Source: Burkholderiales bacterium 67-32 (lineage in GTDB: Bacteria > Pseudomonadota > Gammaproteobacteria > Burkholderiales > Burkholderiaceae_B). Taken from it: a stretch of 45,833 bases of DNA. The notes beneath the pieces are model-generated. The model ran no database searches. It saw nothing but the letters and a program-made list of their open reading frames with translations, and had not been told where the DNA came from. The number at the start of each line of letters is the position of its first letter. Positions within the stretch are counted from its first letter, which is position 1. The translations under genes and the position numbers were made by a program. The stretch lies in the NCBI GenBank assembly GCA_001898625.1, contig MKUP01000011.1, positions 224,840-270,672 on the forward strand. Reading direction: 5' to 3'. Below are positions 23,550 through 31,400 of this stretch, piece by piece.

Positions 23550-23573
23550 TAATTAAACAGAAAATTAATAATT
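23550..23573. promoter_or_regulatory. AT-rich operator candidate of the nic-like operon
   Basis: TAATTAAACA (23550-23559), three bases, then AAATTAATAATT, in the gap between the monooxygenase start and livF. The 20 bases 23550-23569 match 28405-28424 before livK at 17 of 20 positions, consensus TAATTAAACANNNAATTAAT. Probably bound by the TetR protein encoded at 19628. Confidence 0.6.
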
Positions 23574-23601
23574 GGATGGACAGGGCCGAAGCCCACGTTG
23601 C

Positions 23602-24336
23602 CTAGCCGCCCAGATAGGCGGTCAACAACTCCGGATCCTCCAGCAATCCCGCGGACTCCCGCTCCGCCATGGCCCGGCCGGTCTCGAACACATAGGCGCG
23701 CGACGCGGCGGTCAGCGCGTTGTGCACGTTCTGTTCGACCAGGAGGACGGTCACGCCCTGCCGGCTGATCTCGCGCACCACGTCGAACACCTCGTCGGCC
23801 ATCTTGGGGCTGAGGCCCAGGCTGGGCTCGTCCAACAGCAGCAGCACCGGCTCGGACATCAGGGCCCGGCCGATCGCCAGCATCTGCTGTTCGCCGCCGC
23901 TGAGCGTGCCGGCCAGTTGCTGGTGGCGCTCCTTCAACCGCGGAAAACGTTCGTATACCTTGGCCACGCGCTGCTGCACCGTGGCCGGCGACCGGCACAG
24001 ATAGGCGCCAAGCACGAGGTTTTCATAGACCGTCATGGCCGGCCAGACATGGCGCTCTTCCGGACTCTGGGCGATGCCCAACCCGACGATGCGGTCCGGC
24101 GCCATGCCGCCGATGTCGCGCCCGTTGAAGCGGATGCTGCCGCGCGTGGGCTTGAGCAGGCCCGAAATCGCGCGCAGCGTCGTGCTCTTGCCCGCCCCGT
24201 TGGCGCCGATCAGCGCCACGGTTTCGCCCGGCTGCACGCGCAGGCTCACGCCATGCAGCGCGGCGGTCTTGCCATAGCCGACGTGGAGATTGTCCAGCTC
24301 CAGCAGCGGAGCGGATGAAGCTTGAACGGTACTCAT
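23602..24336 (-). CDS. livF: Branched-chain-type ABC importer ATPase LivF
   Basis: Second cytoplasmic ATPase of a HAAT-type importer, 244 residues. It has Walker A GANGAGKST, signature LSGGEQQM, Walker B LLLLDEPSLGLS and switch His region VLLVEQNVHNAL (Gln-Asn form typical of LivF). The ATG at 24336 overlaps the livG stop as ATGA. It is the last gene of the livKHMGF operon. Because the operon lies directly upstream of the nic-like operon and shares its operator motif, the importer probably carries a pyridine carboxylate or a related aromatic acid rather than leucine (inference). Confidence 0.94.
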   Translation of the reverse strand: MSTVQASSAPLLELDNLHVGYGKTAALHGVSLRVQPGETVALIGANGAGKSTTLRAISGLLKPTRGSIRFNGRDIGGMAPDRIVGLGIAQSPEERHVWPAMTVYENLVLGAYLCRSPATVQQRVAKVYERFPRLKERHQQLAGTLSGGEQQMLAIGRALMSEPVLLLLDEPSLGLSPKMADEVFDVVREISRQGVTVLLVEQNVHNALTAASRAYVFETGRAMAERESAGLLEDPELLTAYLGG

Positions 24337-25130
24337 GCCGCGCGCCCTCCTCCAAGATAAGCTTCGATCACGCGCGGATCGCGCTGCACGTCCGCCGGCA
24401 CGCCTTCGGCCAGTTTTTCGCCGAAGTGCATGACGACCACGCGGTCCGAGACGCTCATGACCAGGCCCATGTTGTGCTCGACGATCAGGATGGACTGCAC
24501 CTGCGTGCCCCGCAGTTTTTTCAGGATGCGCCCCAGCTCCATGGCCTCCTGGCTGTTGAGCCCCGCGGCCGGCTCGTCCAGCATCAGGATGTCCGGCCTG
24601 GCCGCCAGCGCCAGGCCGACCTCCAGCAGCCGCAGCTCGCCGCAGGACAGCAGGTAGGCCGGCGCGTTCATGCGCTCGCCCAGCCCCATGATGTGGACGA
24701 TGCGCTCGGCTTCCTCGCGCGCGGCGTGCTCGGCGGTGCGGACCGCGCGGCCCGGGAAGAAGGTCCGCCACAGGCCCTGGCGGGCGCTCAGGTAGTGGCC
24801 GGCCAGGATGTTCTCGAATACCGACAGCGACTTCAGGATGTTCGTCTTCTGGAAGCTGCGGACGATGCCCTTCCTGGCCATCTGATAGGGCTTGGCGCCA
24901 GTCAGGTTCTCGCCCTTGACGTGCACCTCGCCCGAGGTGGGTGTGTAGAACCCGGTGATCAGGTTGAAGCAGGTCGTCTTGCCCGCGCCGTTGGGACCGA
25001 TCAGGCCGACGATCTCGCCCGCCCCGACCTGGAAACTGATGTCCTTGACCGCCTTGATCCCACCAAAGGTCTTGCACAGCCCGCGCACGTCCAGCATGGG
25101 GGCGTGGTCGATTGCATGCACAGTTGTCAT
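24333..25130 (-). CDS. livG: Branched-chain-type ABC importer ATPase LivG
   Basis: First cytoplasmic ATPase, 265 residues, with the LivG hallmarks: LCKTFGGIKAVKDISFQV, Walker [25 protein letters not shown], Walker B ILMLDEPAAGLN and SILIVEHNMGLVM. The signature region reads LLSCGELRLLEVGLALA, with SCGEL in place of the usual SYGEQ; the Cys at this place is uncommon but compatible with function. The ATG at 25130 overlaps the livM stop as ATGA, and its own stop overlaps the livF start. The open frame continues far upstream, but only as an antisense/other-frame reading of livM. Confidence 0.94.
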   Translation of the reverse strand: MTTVHAIDHAPMLDVRGLCKTFGGIKAVKDISFQVGAGEIVGLIGPNGAGKTTCFNLITGFYTPTSGEVHVKGENLTGAKPYQMARKGIVRSFQKTNILKSLSVFENILAGHYLSARQGLWRTFFPGRAVRTAEHAAREEAERIVHIMGLGERMNAPAYLLSCGELRLLEVGLALAARPDILMLDEPAAGLNSQEAMELGRILKKLRGTQVQSILIVEHNMGLVMSVSDRVVVMHFGEKLAEGVPADVQRDPRVIEAYLGGGRAA

Positions 25131-26200
25131 TTCGGTTTCCCAAGGCGCCATGCGCCGCTTACACCGGATAGAAAGGCGCCCCCCCGGCCCAGGGCACAGC
25201 GGATCTGGCTCCGCCAGTCCGCCGGTGCCGCCCCCTGGGGGGCGCGCGACAGCGCGTAGGGGGGAGTCCTCACCTCTCGGCGGGTCGTCAAGAAACCCAT
25301 CAGGCCGCGCGGCAGGAACAGCACGATAGCCATCACCGCCAGGCCGAACAGCGACAGCCGCAGCTCCTTGGCCTCGCGCAGGTATTCCTCCAGGAAGGTC
25401 ACCAGCAGCGCGCCGATCAGCGGTCCGATCAGGGTCCCCTTGCCGCCGACCAGCACCATGATGATCATGCTGACCATGAAGGCGAAGCGGAAGACCTCCG
25501 GCCCGACGAACGAGATGTAATGCGCGTAGAACCCGCCCGCCATGCCGGCCAGGAAGGCGCCCAGTACGAACGCCAGCATGGCGTAGCGGAACGGCCGGAT
25601 GCCGATGGACTGGGCGACGTAGCGGTTCTCGCGCACGGCCACCGCGGCGCGGCCCGCATTGGAATAGACGAAGCGGTACGCCAGGTAGAGCGAGACCGCC
25701 AGCACGGCCCAGGCCAGGTAGAAAAAGAACTGCCTGGTCGCCAGGTTGCCGGCCTGGGCCAGCCACGCCGGCTGCGGCACGCCGGCGATGCCCATCGGAC
25801 CGTTGGTGAAGGCGACCCAGTTGTCCGCGACCAGGCGCAGCACTTCGGCGAACGACAGCGTCACAATGACGAAGAACGGCCCTTGCAGCCGCAGCGTGAT
25901 GCTGCCGATGAGCAGCCCCATGGCCGCCGCCAGCACGCCGGCCGCGGGAATCGTCGCCCACATCGGCCAGCCCAACTGAGTGGACAGCAGCGCCGCGGCA
26001 TACGCGCCTGTGCCCAGGAAGGCCGTATGGCCGAGCGAGAACTCGCCCACATAGCCCACGACCAAGTTCAGGCTCGTGGCCAGCACCGCATAGAACAGCA
26101 CCATGATGGCCACGTGCAGCAGGTACTGGTCGTGGACCACCAACGGCAGCAGCCCCGCCACCACCAGCGCGACCAGAATGGCGTTACGTTCGAACTGCAT
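25127..26200 (-). CDS. livM: Branched-chain-type ABC permease LivM with REP-derived C-terminal tail
   Basis: Inner-membrane permease, 357 residues, about ten membrane segments. Family motifs are SLNLVVGYVGEFSLGHTAFL near residue 42 and GRAAVAVRENRYVAQSIGI near 180, the loop for the ATPases. The fold should end at about IVLFLPRGLMGFLTTR; the final 50 or so residues (YALSRAPQGAAPADWRSQIR and onward) are encoded by a copy of the GC-rich repeat also present in the livH-livM gap, so they look like an acquired tail. GGGGAG precedes the ATG at 26200. Confidence 0.92.
   Translation of the reverse strand: MQFERNAILVALVVAGLLPLVVHDQYLLHVAIMVLFYAVLATSLNLVVGYVGEFSLGHTAFLGTGAYAAALLSTQLGWPMWATIPAAGVLAAAMGLLIGSITLRLQGPFFVIVTLSFAEVLRLVADNWVAFTNGPMGIAGVPQPAWLAQAGNLATRQFFFYLAWAVLAVSLYLAYRFVYSNAGRAAVAVRENRYVAQSIGIRPFRYAMLAFVLGAFLAGMAGGFYAHYISFVGPEVFRFAFMVSMIIMVLVGGKGTLIGPLIGALLVTFLEEYLREAKELRLSLFGLAVMAIVLFLPRGLMGFLTTRREVRTPPYALSRAPQGAAPADWRSQIRCALGRGGAFLSGVSGAWRLGKPK
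25190..25273. repeat. REP-like element, copy 1, inside the 3' end of livM
   Basis: About 84 bases matching the copy at 26239-26318. The shared core is GCCGCCCCCTGGGGGGCGC (25227-25245) with flanking shared segments (CCAGGGC, GCGGAT, GTCCGCC) and the ending GCGTAGGGGGG. CGCGC-GACA-GCGCG inside it forms a hairpin. It is translated as the tail of livM. Such palindromic GC elements are common in Burkholderiales intergenic DNA; here one extends a gene. Confidence 0.75.
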
Positions 26201-26238
26201 CTCAACTCCCCATGACGTATGCAAATGCCCTGCCCGAT

Positions 26239-26318
26239 CCAGGGCGCCGCGGATCCGGCTTTGCCGGTCCGCCAGCGCCGCCCCCTGGGGGGCGCCCGAA
26301 GGGCGTAGGGGGGGTCAT
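26239..26318. repeat. REP-like element, copy 2, in the livH-livM gap
   Basis: Second copy of the element found at 25190-25273, filling most of the 118-base gap between livM and livH. It contains the same GCCGCCCCCTGGGGGGCGC core and a GCCC-GAA-GGGC hairpin, ending in GCGTAGGGGGG just before the livH stop. In an operon it may reduce downstream expression or stabilise the upstream mRNA. Confidence 0.75.
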
Positions 26319-27191
26319 CTAGGCTCTCTCGGCGCGTTTGGAGAACAGGCCGTAGGGCCGGAACACCAGGGTAAGGATCACGATGACGAAACCGATGATG
26401 TCGACCCAGCCAGTAGCGACGTAGCCGCCCCAAAGCGCCTCGGCCACGCCCAGCACCAGCCCGCCGACGATCGCGCCTGCGAAGCTGCCCATGCCGCCCA
26501 GGATGACCACCACGAATGCTTTCATGCTGACCAGCCCGCCCACCGACACCTGCGCCGAATAGATGGACCCGAGCAACATCCCCGCCAGCGAGGCGATGAC
26601 CGTTCCCAGCGCGAAGGTGCAGGCGTAGACGTTCGCCGTCTTGATGCCCGCCAGTTGCGCGGCCATCGGATCCTGGAACGTCGCCCGCATCGCGCGGCCC
26701 AGGCGGGTCTTCTGGATCAGCAGGTAGGCGGCCACGATCAGCACCGCGCATGCCGCGACGGCGAACAGCCGGATCTTGGTGACCACGATGGGCCCCAGGA
26801 ACACCGGTCCGCTGGACACCGGCCCTTCCACCTTCAACGGCGCGGTGCCCACCACCAGCAGCGCCGTGTTGGCCAGGAAGATGGACAGGCCGATGGTCAG
26901 CAGGATGCCCGGCTCTTCGCCCTGGCCGCGGATACGCTCGATCAGCACGCGGTCGACCAGCCAGCCGAACACGCCCATGATCAGGGCCACCAGCGCCAGG
27001 CCTGTCAGGAAGTCCAGGCCCAGGGCGGTAGTCACCCACCAGCCCAGCACGCCCCCGAGCATGTACAACTCGCCGTGGGCGAAGTTGACAACGCGCATCA
27101 GGCCGAGGATAAGCGTGAGCCCCAGCGCCGACAGCGCATAGAAGGACCCGATCACCAATCCGTTGGCCAGGAACTGTGGCAGCAAATCCAT
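26319..27191 (-). CDS. livH: Branched-chain-type ABC permease LivH
   Basis: Inner-membrane permease, 290 residues, about eight membrane segments. It starts MDLLPQFLANGLVIGSFYAL and has the LivH motif ILGLMRVVNFAHGELYMLGG near residue 30, LGRAMRATFQDPMAAQLAGI near 192 (loop for the ATPases) and GGMGSFAGAIVGGLVLG. It follows livK by 27 bases, and AGAAAC precedes the ATG. The 118-base gap to livM is filled by a REP-like element. Confidence 0.94.
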   Translation of the reverse strand: MDLLPQFLANGLVIGSFYALSALGLTLILGLMRVVNFAHGELYMLGGVLGWWVTTALGLDFLTGLALVALIMGVFGWLVDRVLIERIRGQGEEPGILLTIGLSIFLANTALLVVGTAPLKVEGPVSSGPVFLGPIVVTKIRLFAVAACAVLIVAAYLLIQKTRLGRAMRATFQDPMAAQLAGIKTANVYACTFALGTVIASLAGMLLGSIYSAQVSVGGLVSMKAFVVVILGGMGSFAGAIVGGLVLGVAEALWGGYVATGWVDIIGFVIVILTLVFRPYGLFSKRAERA

Positions 27192-27218
27192 TGTTTCTCC
27201 CGACTCGGCGCGCGCGGA

Positions 27219-28355
27219 TCAGGGCCGCTCGGTGGGGGACTGCGCCACCACCTTGGGTTCGCGGTTCTGGATCTGCACCAGCACGACATCGAAGCCGTAG
27301 CCCTCGCCCTTCTCGGTGAACTTGAAATGGCCGTTGGGCGCGGCGTAGTCCGTCTTGCGCAGCGCATCGCGGATCGCGTCGGCTTGGGTGTTGCCTGCCC
27401 GCGCGATCGCCTCCATCACGATGTTCAGCGCGTTGTAGCCGGCCGCGCCGTACTTGCCGGGCTTCTCCTTGTAGGCGGCGCTGTAGTACTGGACGAAGGA
27501 CTGGTTGCGCTCGCCGGGCATGCTGGAGGCGTAGGGCACCGCCGCGTAGATGCCTTCCGAGGCGTCGCCCGTCAGGCCGATGAAGTCGGACGTCGCCCAC
27601 GACCCGACGCCGAAGATCTTGGTCTGGATGCCGAACTCCTTGAACTGCTTGACCAGGATGGAGCCGTCCTGGGTCTCGGCCGCGACGAAGACGCCGTCGG
27701 GCTTGGCCGCGCGCAGCTTGGTCAGCAAGGTGTAGAAGTCGGTGGCGCCGTGGTCGAAGTACTCCTTCATCACCGTCTTGACCCCGAGCGCGGAGAGGTC
27801 CTTGGAGAAATCCTCCACGCCGCCGCGGCCCCAATCGTCGTTGACGCCGATGTAGGCCACCGTTTTCAGTTGCAGCTTCTGCGCCAGGATCTTGCTGAAG
27901 GTCCTGGACATCAGGCGGTCGGTTTCGGCCGAGCGGAAGAAGTACTGGAGCCCCTTCTCGGTCAGGTCCGCCTTCGACGACACCCCGGTCAGCATGGGAA
28001 GCTTGTACTTCTCTGCCACGGGCATGACCGCCGCCGTGGCCGAGCTGCAGAAGGCGCCGGTCAGCGCCACGACCTTGTCGCGCACGATCAGCTTTTCGGC
28101 GGCGTTCACCGAATTGGCGGGACGGCACTGCCCGTCCTCGATGACCAGTTCGATCTTCTTGCCCAACACGCCGCCCGCCGCGTTGCGGCGCTCGACCGCC
28201 AGCTTGGCGCCGTTGACGTAGGTCAATCCGTTGTAGGCGACCGAGCCCGTCAGGGGCTGGATGACGCCGATCTTGATGGTTTCCTGCGCCCATGCCGCGG
28301 GCGCTGCCCCGCCCATGGTTCCCGCCAGCAACAACGCCCAAGACAGCTTACGCAT
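27219..28355 (-). CDS. livK: Branched-chain-type ABC periplasmic receptor LivK-like
   Basis: Periplasmic type 1 binding protein of 378 residues. The signal peptide is MRKLSWALLLAGTMGGAAPA with cleavage near AWAQ-ET; the mature start TIKIGVIQPLTGSVAYNGLT is typical, followed by INGAxLA-like VNGAKLAVERRNAAGG and ELVIEDGQCRP. Family members bind amino acids, amides or aromatic acids. It is the first gene of livKHMGF; AGAGGT precedes the ATG at 28355, and a perfect 10-base inverted repeat lies 46 bases upstream. The shared operator with the nic-like operon argues for an aromatic or pyridine ligand (inference). Confidence 0.93.
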   Translation of the reverse strand: MRKLSWALLLAGTMGGAAPAAWAQETIKIGVIQPLTGSVAYNGLTYVNGAKLAVERRNAAGGVLGKKIELVIEDGQCRPANSVNAAEKLIVRDKVVALTGAFCSSATAAVMPVAEKYKLPMLTGVSSKADLTEKGLQYFFRSAETDRLMSRTFSKILAQKLQLKTVAYIGVNDDWGRGGVEDFSKDLSALGVKTVMKEYFDHGATDFYTLLTKLRAAKPDGVFVAAETQDGSILVKQFKEFGIQTKIFGVGSWATSDFIGLTGDASEGIYAAVPYASSMPGERNQSFVQYYSAAYKEKPGKYGAAGYNALNIVMEAIARAGNTQADAIRDALRKTDYAAPNGHFKFTEKGEGYGFDVVLVQIQNREPKVVAQSPTERP

Positions 28356-28400
28356 AGCGACCTCTCGCAAAGGTTTCGATTGAGAATTGCCCACCGCCCG

Positions 28401-28430
28401 CGATTAATTAAACAAGTAATTAATTAATCG
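28401..28430. promoter_or_regulatory. Perfect AT-rich inverted repeat upstream of livK
   Basis: Arms CGATTAATTA (28401-28410) and TAATTAATCG (28421-28430) with a 10-base spacer. Bases 28405-28424 match the element upstream of the monooxygenase operon at 17 of 20 positions. Strong operator candidate for the TetR protein. The rest of the 238-base gap (28356-28593) shows no ORF or further element I can support. Confidence 0.65.
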
Positions 28431-28593
28431 ATGAATTAGGGTTTACGGCAATCGGGATGAGACCATCGCTTCGTAAGCATGAAGAGTGCCAGCGCACCCG
28501 CCTGGCCAGAGCGCCCGGCGGGCGCCCGTGCGGTGCGTACCCGCACCAGCGGCGATAGGCGCGCACCGGCATGGCGCAGGCGGCGAAACAGGG

Positions 28594-29562
28594 CTACTCC
28601 AGCTTGGCGCCCGACGCCTTCACCATCCGCTCGACCACGGGCGCCAACAGTTCGTACTCCTTGCGGGCGTCTTCAGCCGAATTGCCGATCGCATCCATGC
28701 CGTAGGCCTGGATGCGCGCCTGCATCTCGGGCGTCGCGATCGCGGCGCGCGCTTCTTTTTCCAGCCGCCGGGATACCGCCTCGGGCATGCCCGCCGGCGC
28801 CAGCATCGCGAACCATCCCATGGGCTTGAACTCGGTATCCGTCATGCCCGCTTCCGCCATGGTGGGAACGTCGGGGAGCTCTTTGGGCCGCTGATCGGCA
28901 ATCACCGCGAGCGCGCGCAGCCGGCCGGTCTGCAGATGCGGCACGACCGGCCCCAGGGTCGTGAATCCCCACGATACCCTGCCCCCTACCAGTTCCTGGA
29001 TCAGCGGCACCTCGCCCTTGAAAGGCACGTGCGTCATGTCCAGGCCGCGCGAATGGCTCAGATAGGAAGCGACCAGGTGGCCCGACGTGCCCACGCCGAA
29101 CGAACCGTAGTTGATCTTGCCGCGATTCCGCGCGGCCCAGTCCATGAACTCCTTCATATTGCGCGCCGGTATCTCGTGGTTGACCACCAGGACCAACTGG
29201 CCGCTGGAGATCTGCGTGATGAAGCGCAGGTCGCGGTTCACGTCGTAGGGAACCTTGTCGAACATGTAGGGCAGCGTCAGGACCGGCGTCGAGTTCGTGA
29301 CCAGCAGGGTGTGGCCGTCGGGCTTGGCGCGCGCCACCACGTTGGTGCCGAGCATGCCGGATGCCCCCGGCTTGTTCTCGACGATGAAGGCCGTGCCCAG
29401 CCGGCGCCCCATTTCCTCGCCCAGGGTGCGCGCCAGGGCATCGGCGGCGCCGCCCGCCGGCTGCGGCACGACAAGGGTGATCGGCCGGCTGGAAAAAGGC
29501 TCGGCCGCTTGCAGCGTTCCACACGCCAGCGCTGCCGCCAGCATGAGCAGGGGTTTGATCAT
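28594..29562 (-). CDS. Bug-family (TctC) periplasmic solute receptor
   Basis: Receptor of 322 residues: signal MIKPLLMLAAALACGTLQA, then FSSRPITLVVPQPAGGAADA and NKPGASGMLGTNVVARAKPD, the usual Bug start. PQPAGGAAD replaces the common PFxPGGxxD. CAGGAGG precedes the ATG at 29562, 17 bases after the Rieske oxygenase stop, so the two are cotranscribed. The pairing suggests that it captures the aromatic substrate of the oxygenase or of the pyridine route. No TctAB partners are in the window. Confidence 0.93.
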   Translation of the reverse strand: MIKPLLMLAAALACGTLQAAEPFSSRPITLVVPQPAGGAADALARTLGEEMGRRLGTAFIVENKPGASGMLGTNVVARAKPDGHTLLVTNSTPVLTLPYMFDKVPYDVNRDLRFITQISSGQLVLVVNHEIPARNMKEFMDWAARNRGKINYGSFGVGTSGHLVASYLSHSRGLDMTHVPFKGEVPLIQELVGGRVSWGFTTLGPVVPHLQTGRLRALAVIADQRPKELPDVPTMAEAGMTDTEFKPMGWFAMLAPAGMPEAVSRRLEKEARAAIATPEMQARIQAYGMDAIGNSAEDARKEYELLAPVVERMVKASGAKLE

Positions 29563-29579
29563 GGGAATGCCTCCTGATT

Positions 29580-30716
29580 TCAATGGGCGACCGCCGGCAA
29601 TTCGGCTCCGGTAATCTCCTTGCCGAACTCAAAATCGCCGGGCCGACGCCAGCTCTTCAGCGGCTTGCCATCGCGCAACGCGCGCATCTCGCGCGCCCAC
29701 ATGCGGCGCAGTACCCCGATGGCCTTGTCCGACTGTCCGAGATGCTCGGCATCGCGGTCCGCGATCGCACCCTGCCCTCTCAGCACGACCGTGTCCTGGA
29801 TGATGGGCAGCAAGGGGTGGTTCTGGCCAACCTCGTCGAGCGTCATTTCGCCGCGCATGACGCGCGCGGCGATCTCGGCTGGATCCTCCACTTCGCCCGG
29901 ATCGGGCAAGGCCGGGTTGAAGGTGCCGACACGGTTGACCATGGCGCTGAAGGTCGTCGTATCGTCCATCGGCACACGCCAGGCGAGCAGGATGGACATC
30001 TTCGTGCGGTCCTGCGGAATGGGCACCTCGCGCAGCAGGACATTCGGCATGAAACCGTAGCCGACTCGCTTGCGGCCATCCTGGCGCGTGGAAACGACCA
30101 CCAGCCCATGCTCGGTTTCTTCCGCGGCGACTTTGGGGATCTGGTCCAGGCCGTACTTCGCCATCAGGTGCTTGTGAGTGAAGAACACATGCGCCTCGTC
30201 GTGGTCGTTCTCCACCCGCTGGAAGAAGTTGTAGTCGAGTACGACCGCCTGGGTGAGCAGCGTGCCACGGCTGTCGTCCTCCAGCTCGGGGAAGCGGGGG
30301 AACTCCGGCGGCTCCCCTTCCCCGACGTAACAGAAGATCAGGCCCAGATACTCCCGGACCGGATAGGTACGCAGCGACAGACTACGCGCATAGGCCGCGC
30401 TCTCGGCAGGAAACTCCTCGCCCCTTCCATCGGCGTCGAACTTCCAGCCATGGTAGCGACAGCGTATGCCGTTGCCTTCGACCCAGCCATAGGCCAGGCT
30501 CGTCCCCCGATGGGGGCAACGGTCCTGCGTCATGCGCGGCTGGCCGTCCTCGCCGCGGTAGAGCGTGTAATGCGCGCCCAGCAGCTTGACGCGCATCGCG
30601 CGGCCAGCCACGCACTTCCCGGCCAGGGCGACGGGCTGCCAAAAGCGCGCCACCAGGCGGCCGGCGAGCGCGTCGCCTTCGACCCGGGCGAAGTCGACAT
30701 CAGGGTACAGACTCAT
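29580..30716 (-). CDS. Rieske non-haem iron aromatic oxygenase (phthalate-dioxygenase-like)
   Basis: Oxygenase component of 378 residues. The Rieske [2Fe-2S] ligands are Cys67-His69 (DRCPHRGTSLAYGW) and Cys86-His89 (IRCRYHGWKFD). The mononuclear iron site is Asp173, His176 and His181 (VENDHDEAHVFFTHKH), with a later acidic residue in LLPIIQDTVVLRGQG. The segment IADRDAEHLGQSDKAIGVLR is typical of the phthalate 4,5-dioxygenase/phenoxybenzoate group, which need a separate FMN/ferredoxin reductase; none is in this window. GAGGAA precedes the ATG at 30716. It is divergent from a MarR gene. Substrate unknown, probably an aromatic or pyridine carboxylate. Confidence 0.9.
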   Translation of the reverse strand: MSLYPDVDFARVEGDALAGRLVARFWQPVALAGKCVAGRAMRVKLLGAHYTLYRGEDGQPRMTQDRCPHRGTSLAYGWVEGNGIRCRYHGWKFDADGRGEEFPAESAAYARSLSLRTYPVREYLGLIFCYVGEGEPPEFPRFPELEDDSRGTLLTQAVVLDYNFFQRVENDHDEAHVFFTHKHLMAKYGLDQIPKVAAEETEHGLVVVSTRQDGRKRVGYGFMPNVLLREVPIPQDRTKMSILLAWRVPMDDTTTFSAMVNRVGTFNPALPDPGEVEDPAEIAARVMRGEMTLDEVGQNHPLLPIIQDTVVLRGQGAIADRDAEHLGQSDKAIGVLRRMWAREMRALRDGKPLKSWRRPGDFEFGKEITGAELPAVAH

Positions 30717-30753
30717 GATGGAGTTCCTCGGAAACGTCGGATTCGTTACCTTA

Positions 30754-30773
30754 AATACTATGCTTTCATAGCA
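30754..30773. promoter_or_regulatory. MarR-type operator candidate, copy 1
   Basis: AATACTAT (30754-30761), five bases, CATAGCA (30767-30773), containing the perfect pair CTATG/CATAG, in the 133-base gap between the divergent Rieske and MarR genes. The same interrupted palindrome recurs at 31357-31376. Confidence 0.6.
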
Positions 30774-30849
30774 ATGGTAAATTTGGCACAAAGAATCCAC
30801 AATGCTTATTTCGTTCGCCCCGCACTAGTATTTCCCCCAACACCCAGCC

Positions 30850-31374
30850 ATGAACAAATCGACGAGCAGCAAACCCTCCCCCGGGAAAATCGCCACCCAG
30901 TCATCCGAAGACAGCGTCGGCTACCAGCTCAGCGCCACCTACCGCGTGCTCAACCGCGCGCTGCAGGCGCAGGTCGCCCGGCTCGACGTTCCCGCGGGAA
31001 CCTGGATATTCCTGCGCACGATCTGGGAAGAAGACGGACTGACACAGCGCGAGGTCGGCCGGCGGGTGGGCATCATGGAAGCCGCGGCGGGCTCGGCCTT
31101 GAACAAGCTGGAGAGCCGCGGCCTGATCCGGCGCGTGCGCAACGCCGACGACCGGCGCAAGATCAACATCTACCTGACCGAGCGCGGCCGCGCGCTGGGA
31201 CACGAACTGATGCCCAAGGCGGACGAGTTGACAGCCCGAATGGTGGAAGGATTCGAGCACTTCGAGGTGGCGCAGTTATGCAGCTACCTGATGCGGGTCA
31301 GGCAGAACCTGCGTGCGGTCGAATCGTCGGCGGACATCAAGAACGAAGGCACCGAAAATACTATTGATTCATAG
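30850..31374 (+). CDS. MarR-family transcriptional regulator
   Basis: A 174-residue MarR protein: a winged HTH around 70-125 (LTQREVGRRVGIMEAAAGSA, LNKLESRGLIRRVRNADDRR) between dimerisation helices; the wing DDRRKINIYLTERG is characteristic. It is divergent from the Rieske-Bug operon, its likely target; many MarR proteins release DNA on binding an aromatic acid. The ATG at 30850 has a weak Shine-Dalgarno (CCCAGCC). A second operator-like palindrome overlaps the stop codon. Confidence 0.9.
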   Translation: MNKSTSSKPSPGKIATQSSEDSVGYQLSATYRVLNRALQAQVARLDVPAGTWIFLRTIWEEDGLTQREVGRRVGIMEAAAGSALNKLESRGLIRRVRNADDRRKINIYLTERGRALGHELMPKADELTARMVEGFEHFEVAQLCSYLMRVRQNLRAVESSADIKNEGTENTIDS

Positions 31375-31383
31375 CATTTCGGT
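31351..31383. promoter_or_regulatory. MarR-type operator copy 2 within a hairpin at the marR 3' end
   Basis: AATACTAT (31357-31364), five bases, CATAGCA (31370-31376) repeats the copy at 30754. It lies inside a larger hairpin with arms ACCGAAA (31351-31357) and TTTCGGT (31377-31383) and overlaps the marR TAG stop. It may act both as terminator and as an auxiliary operator. Confidence 0.55.
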
Positions 31384-31400
31384 GCATCACTCGCGGCCAA

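Noticed and set aside
25127-25290. A frameshift or misassembly at the end of livM
   Set aside because: The frame is continuous, the stop overlaps livG as ATGA like the other liv junctions, and the extra tail is explained by a repeat found again at 26239-26318.
26103-28427. A 774-codon plus-strand frame over livH and livK
   Set aside because: Shadow of two clear liv genes; composition artefact of high GC.
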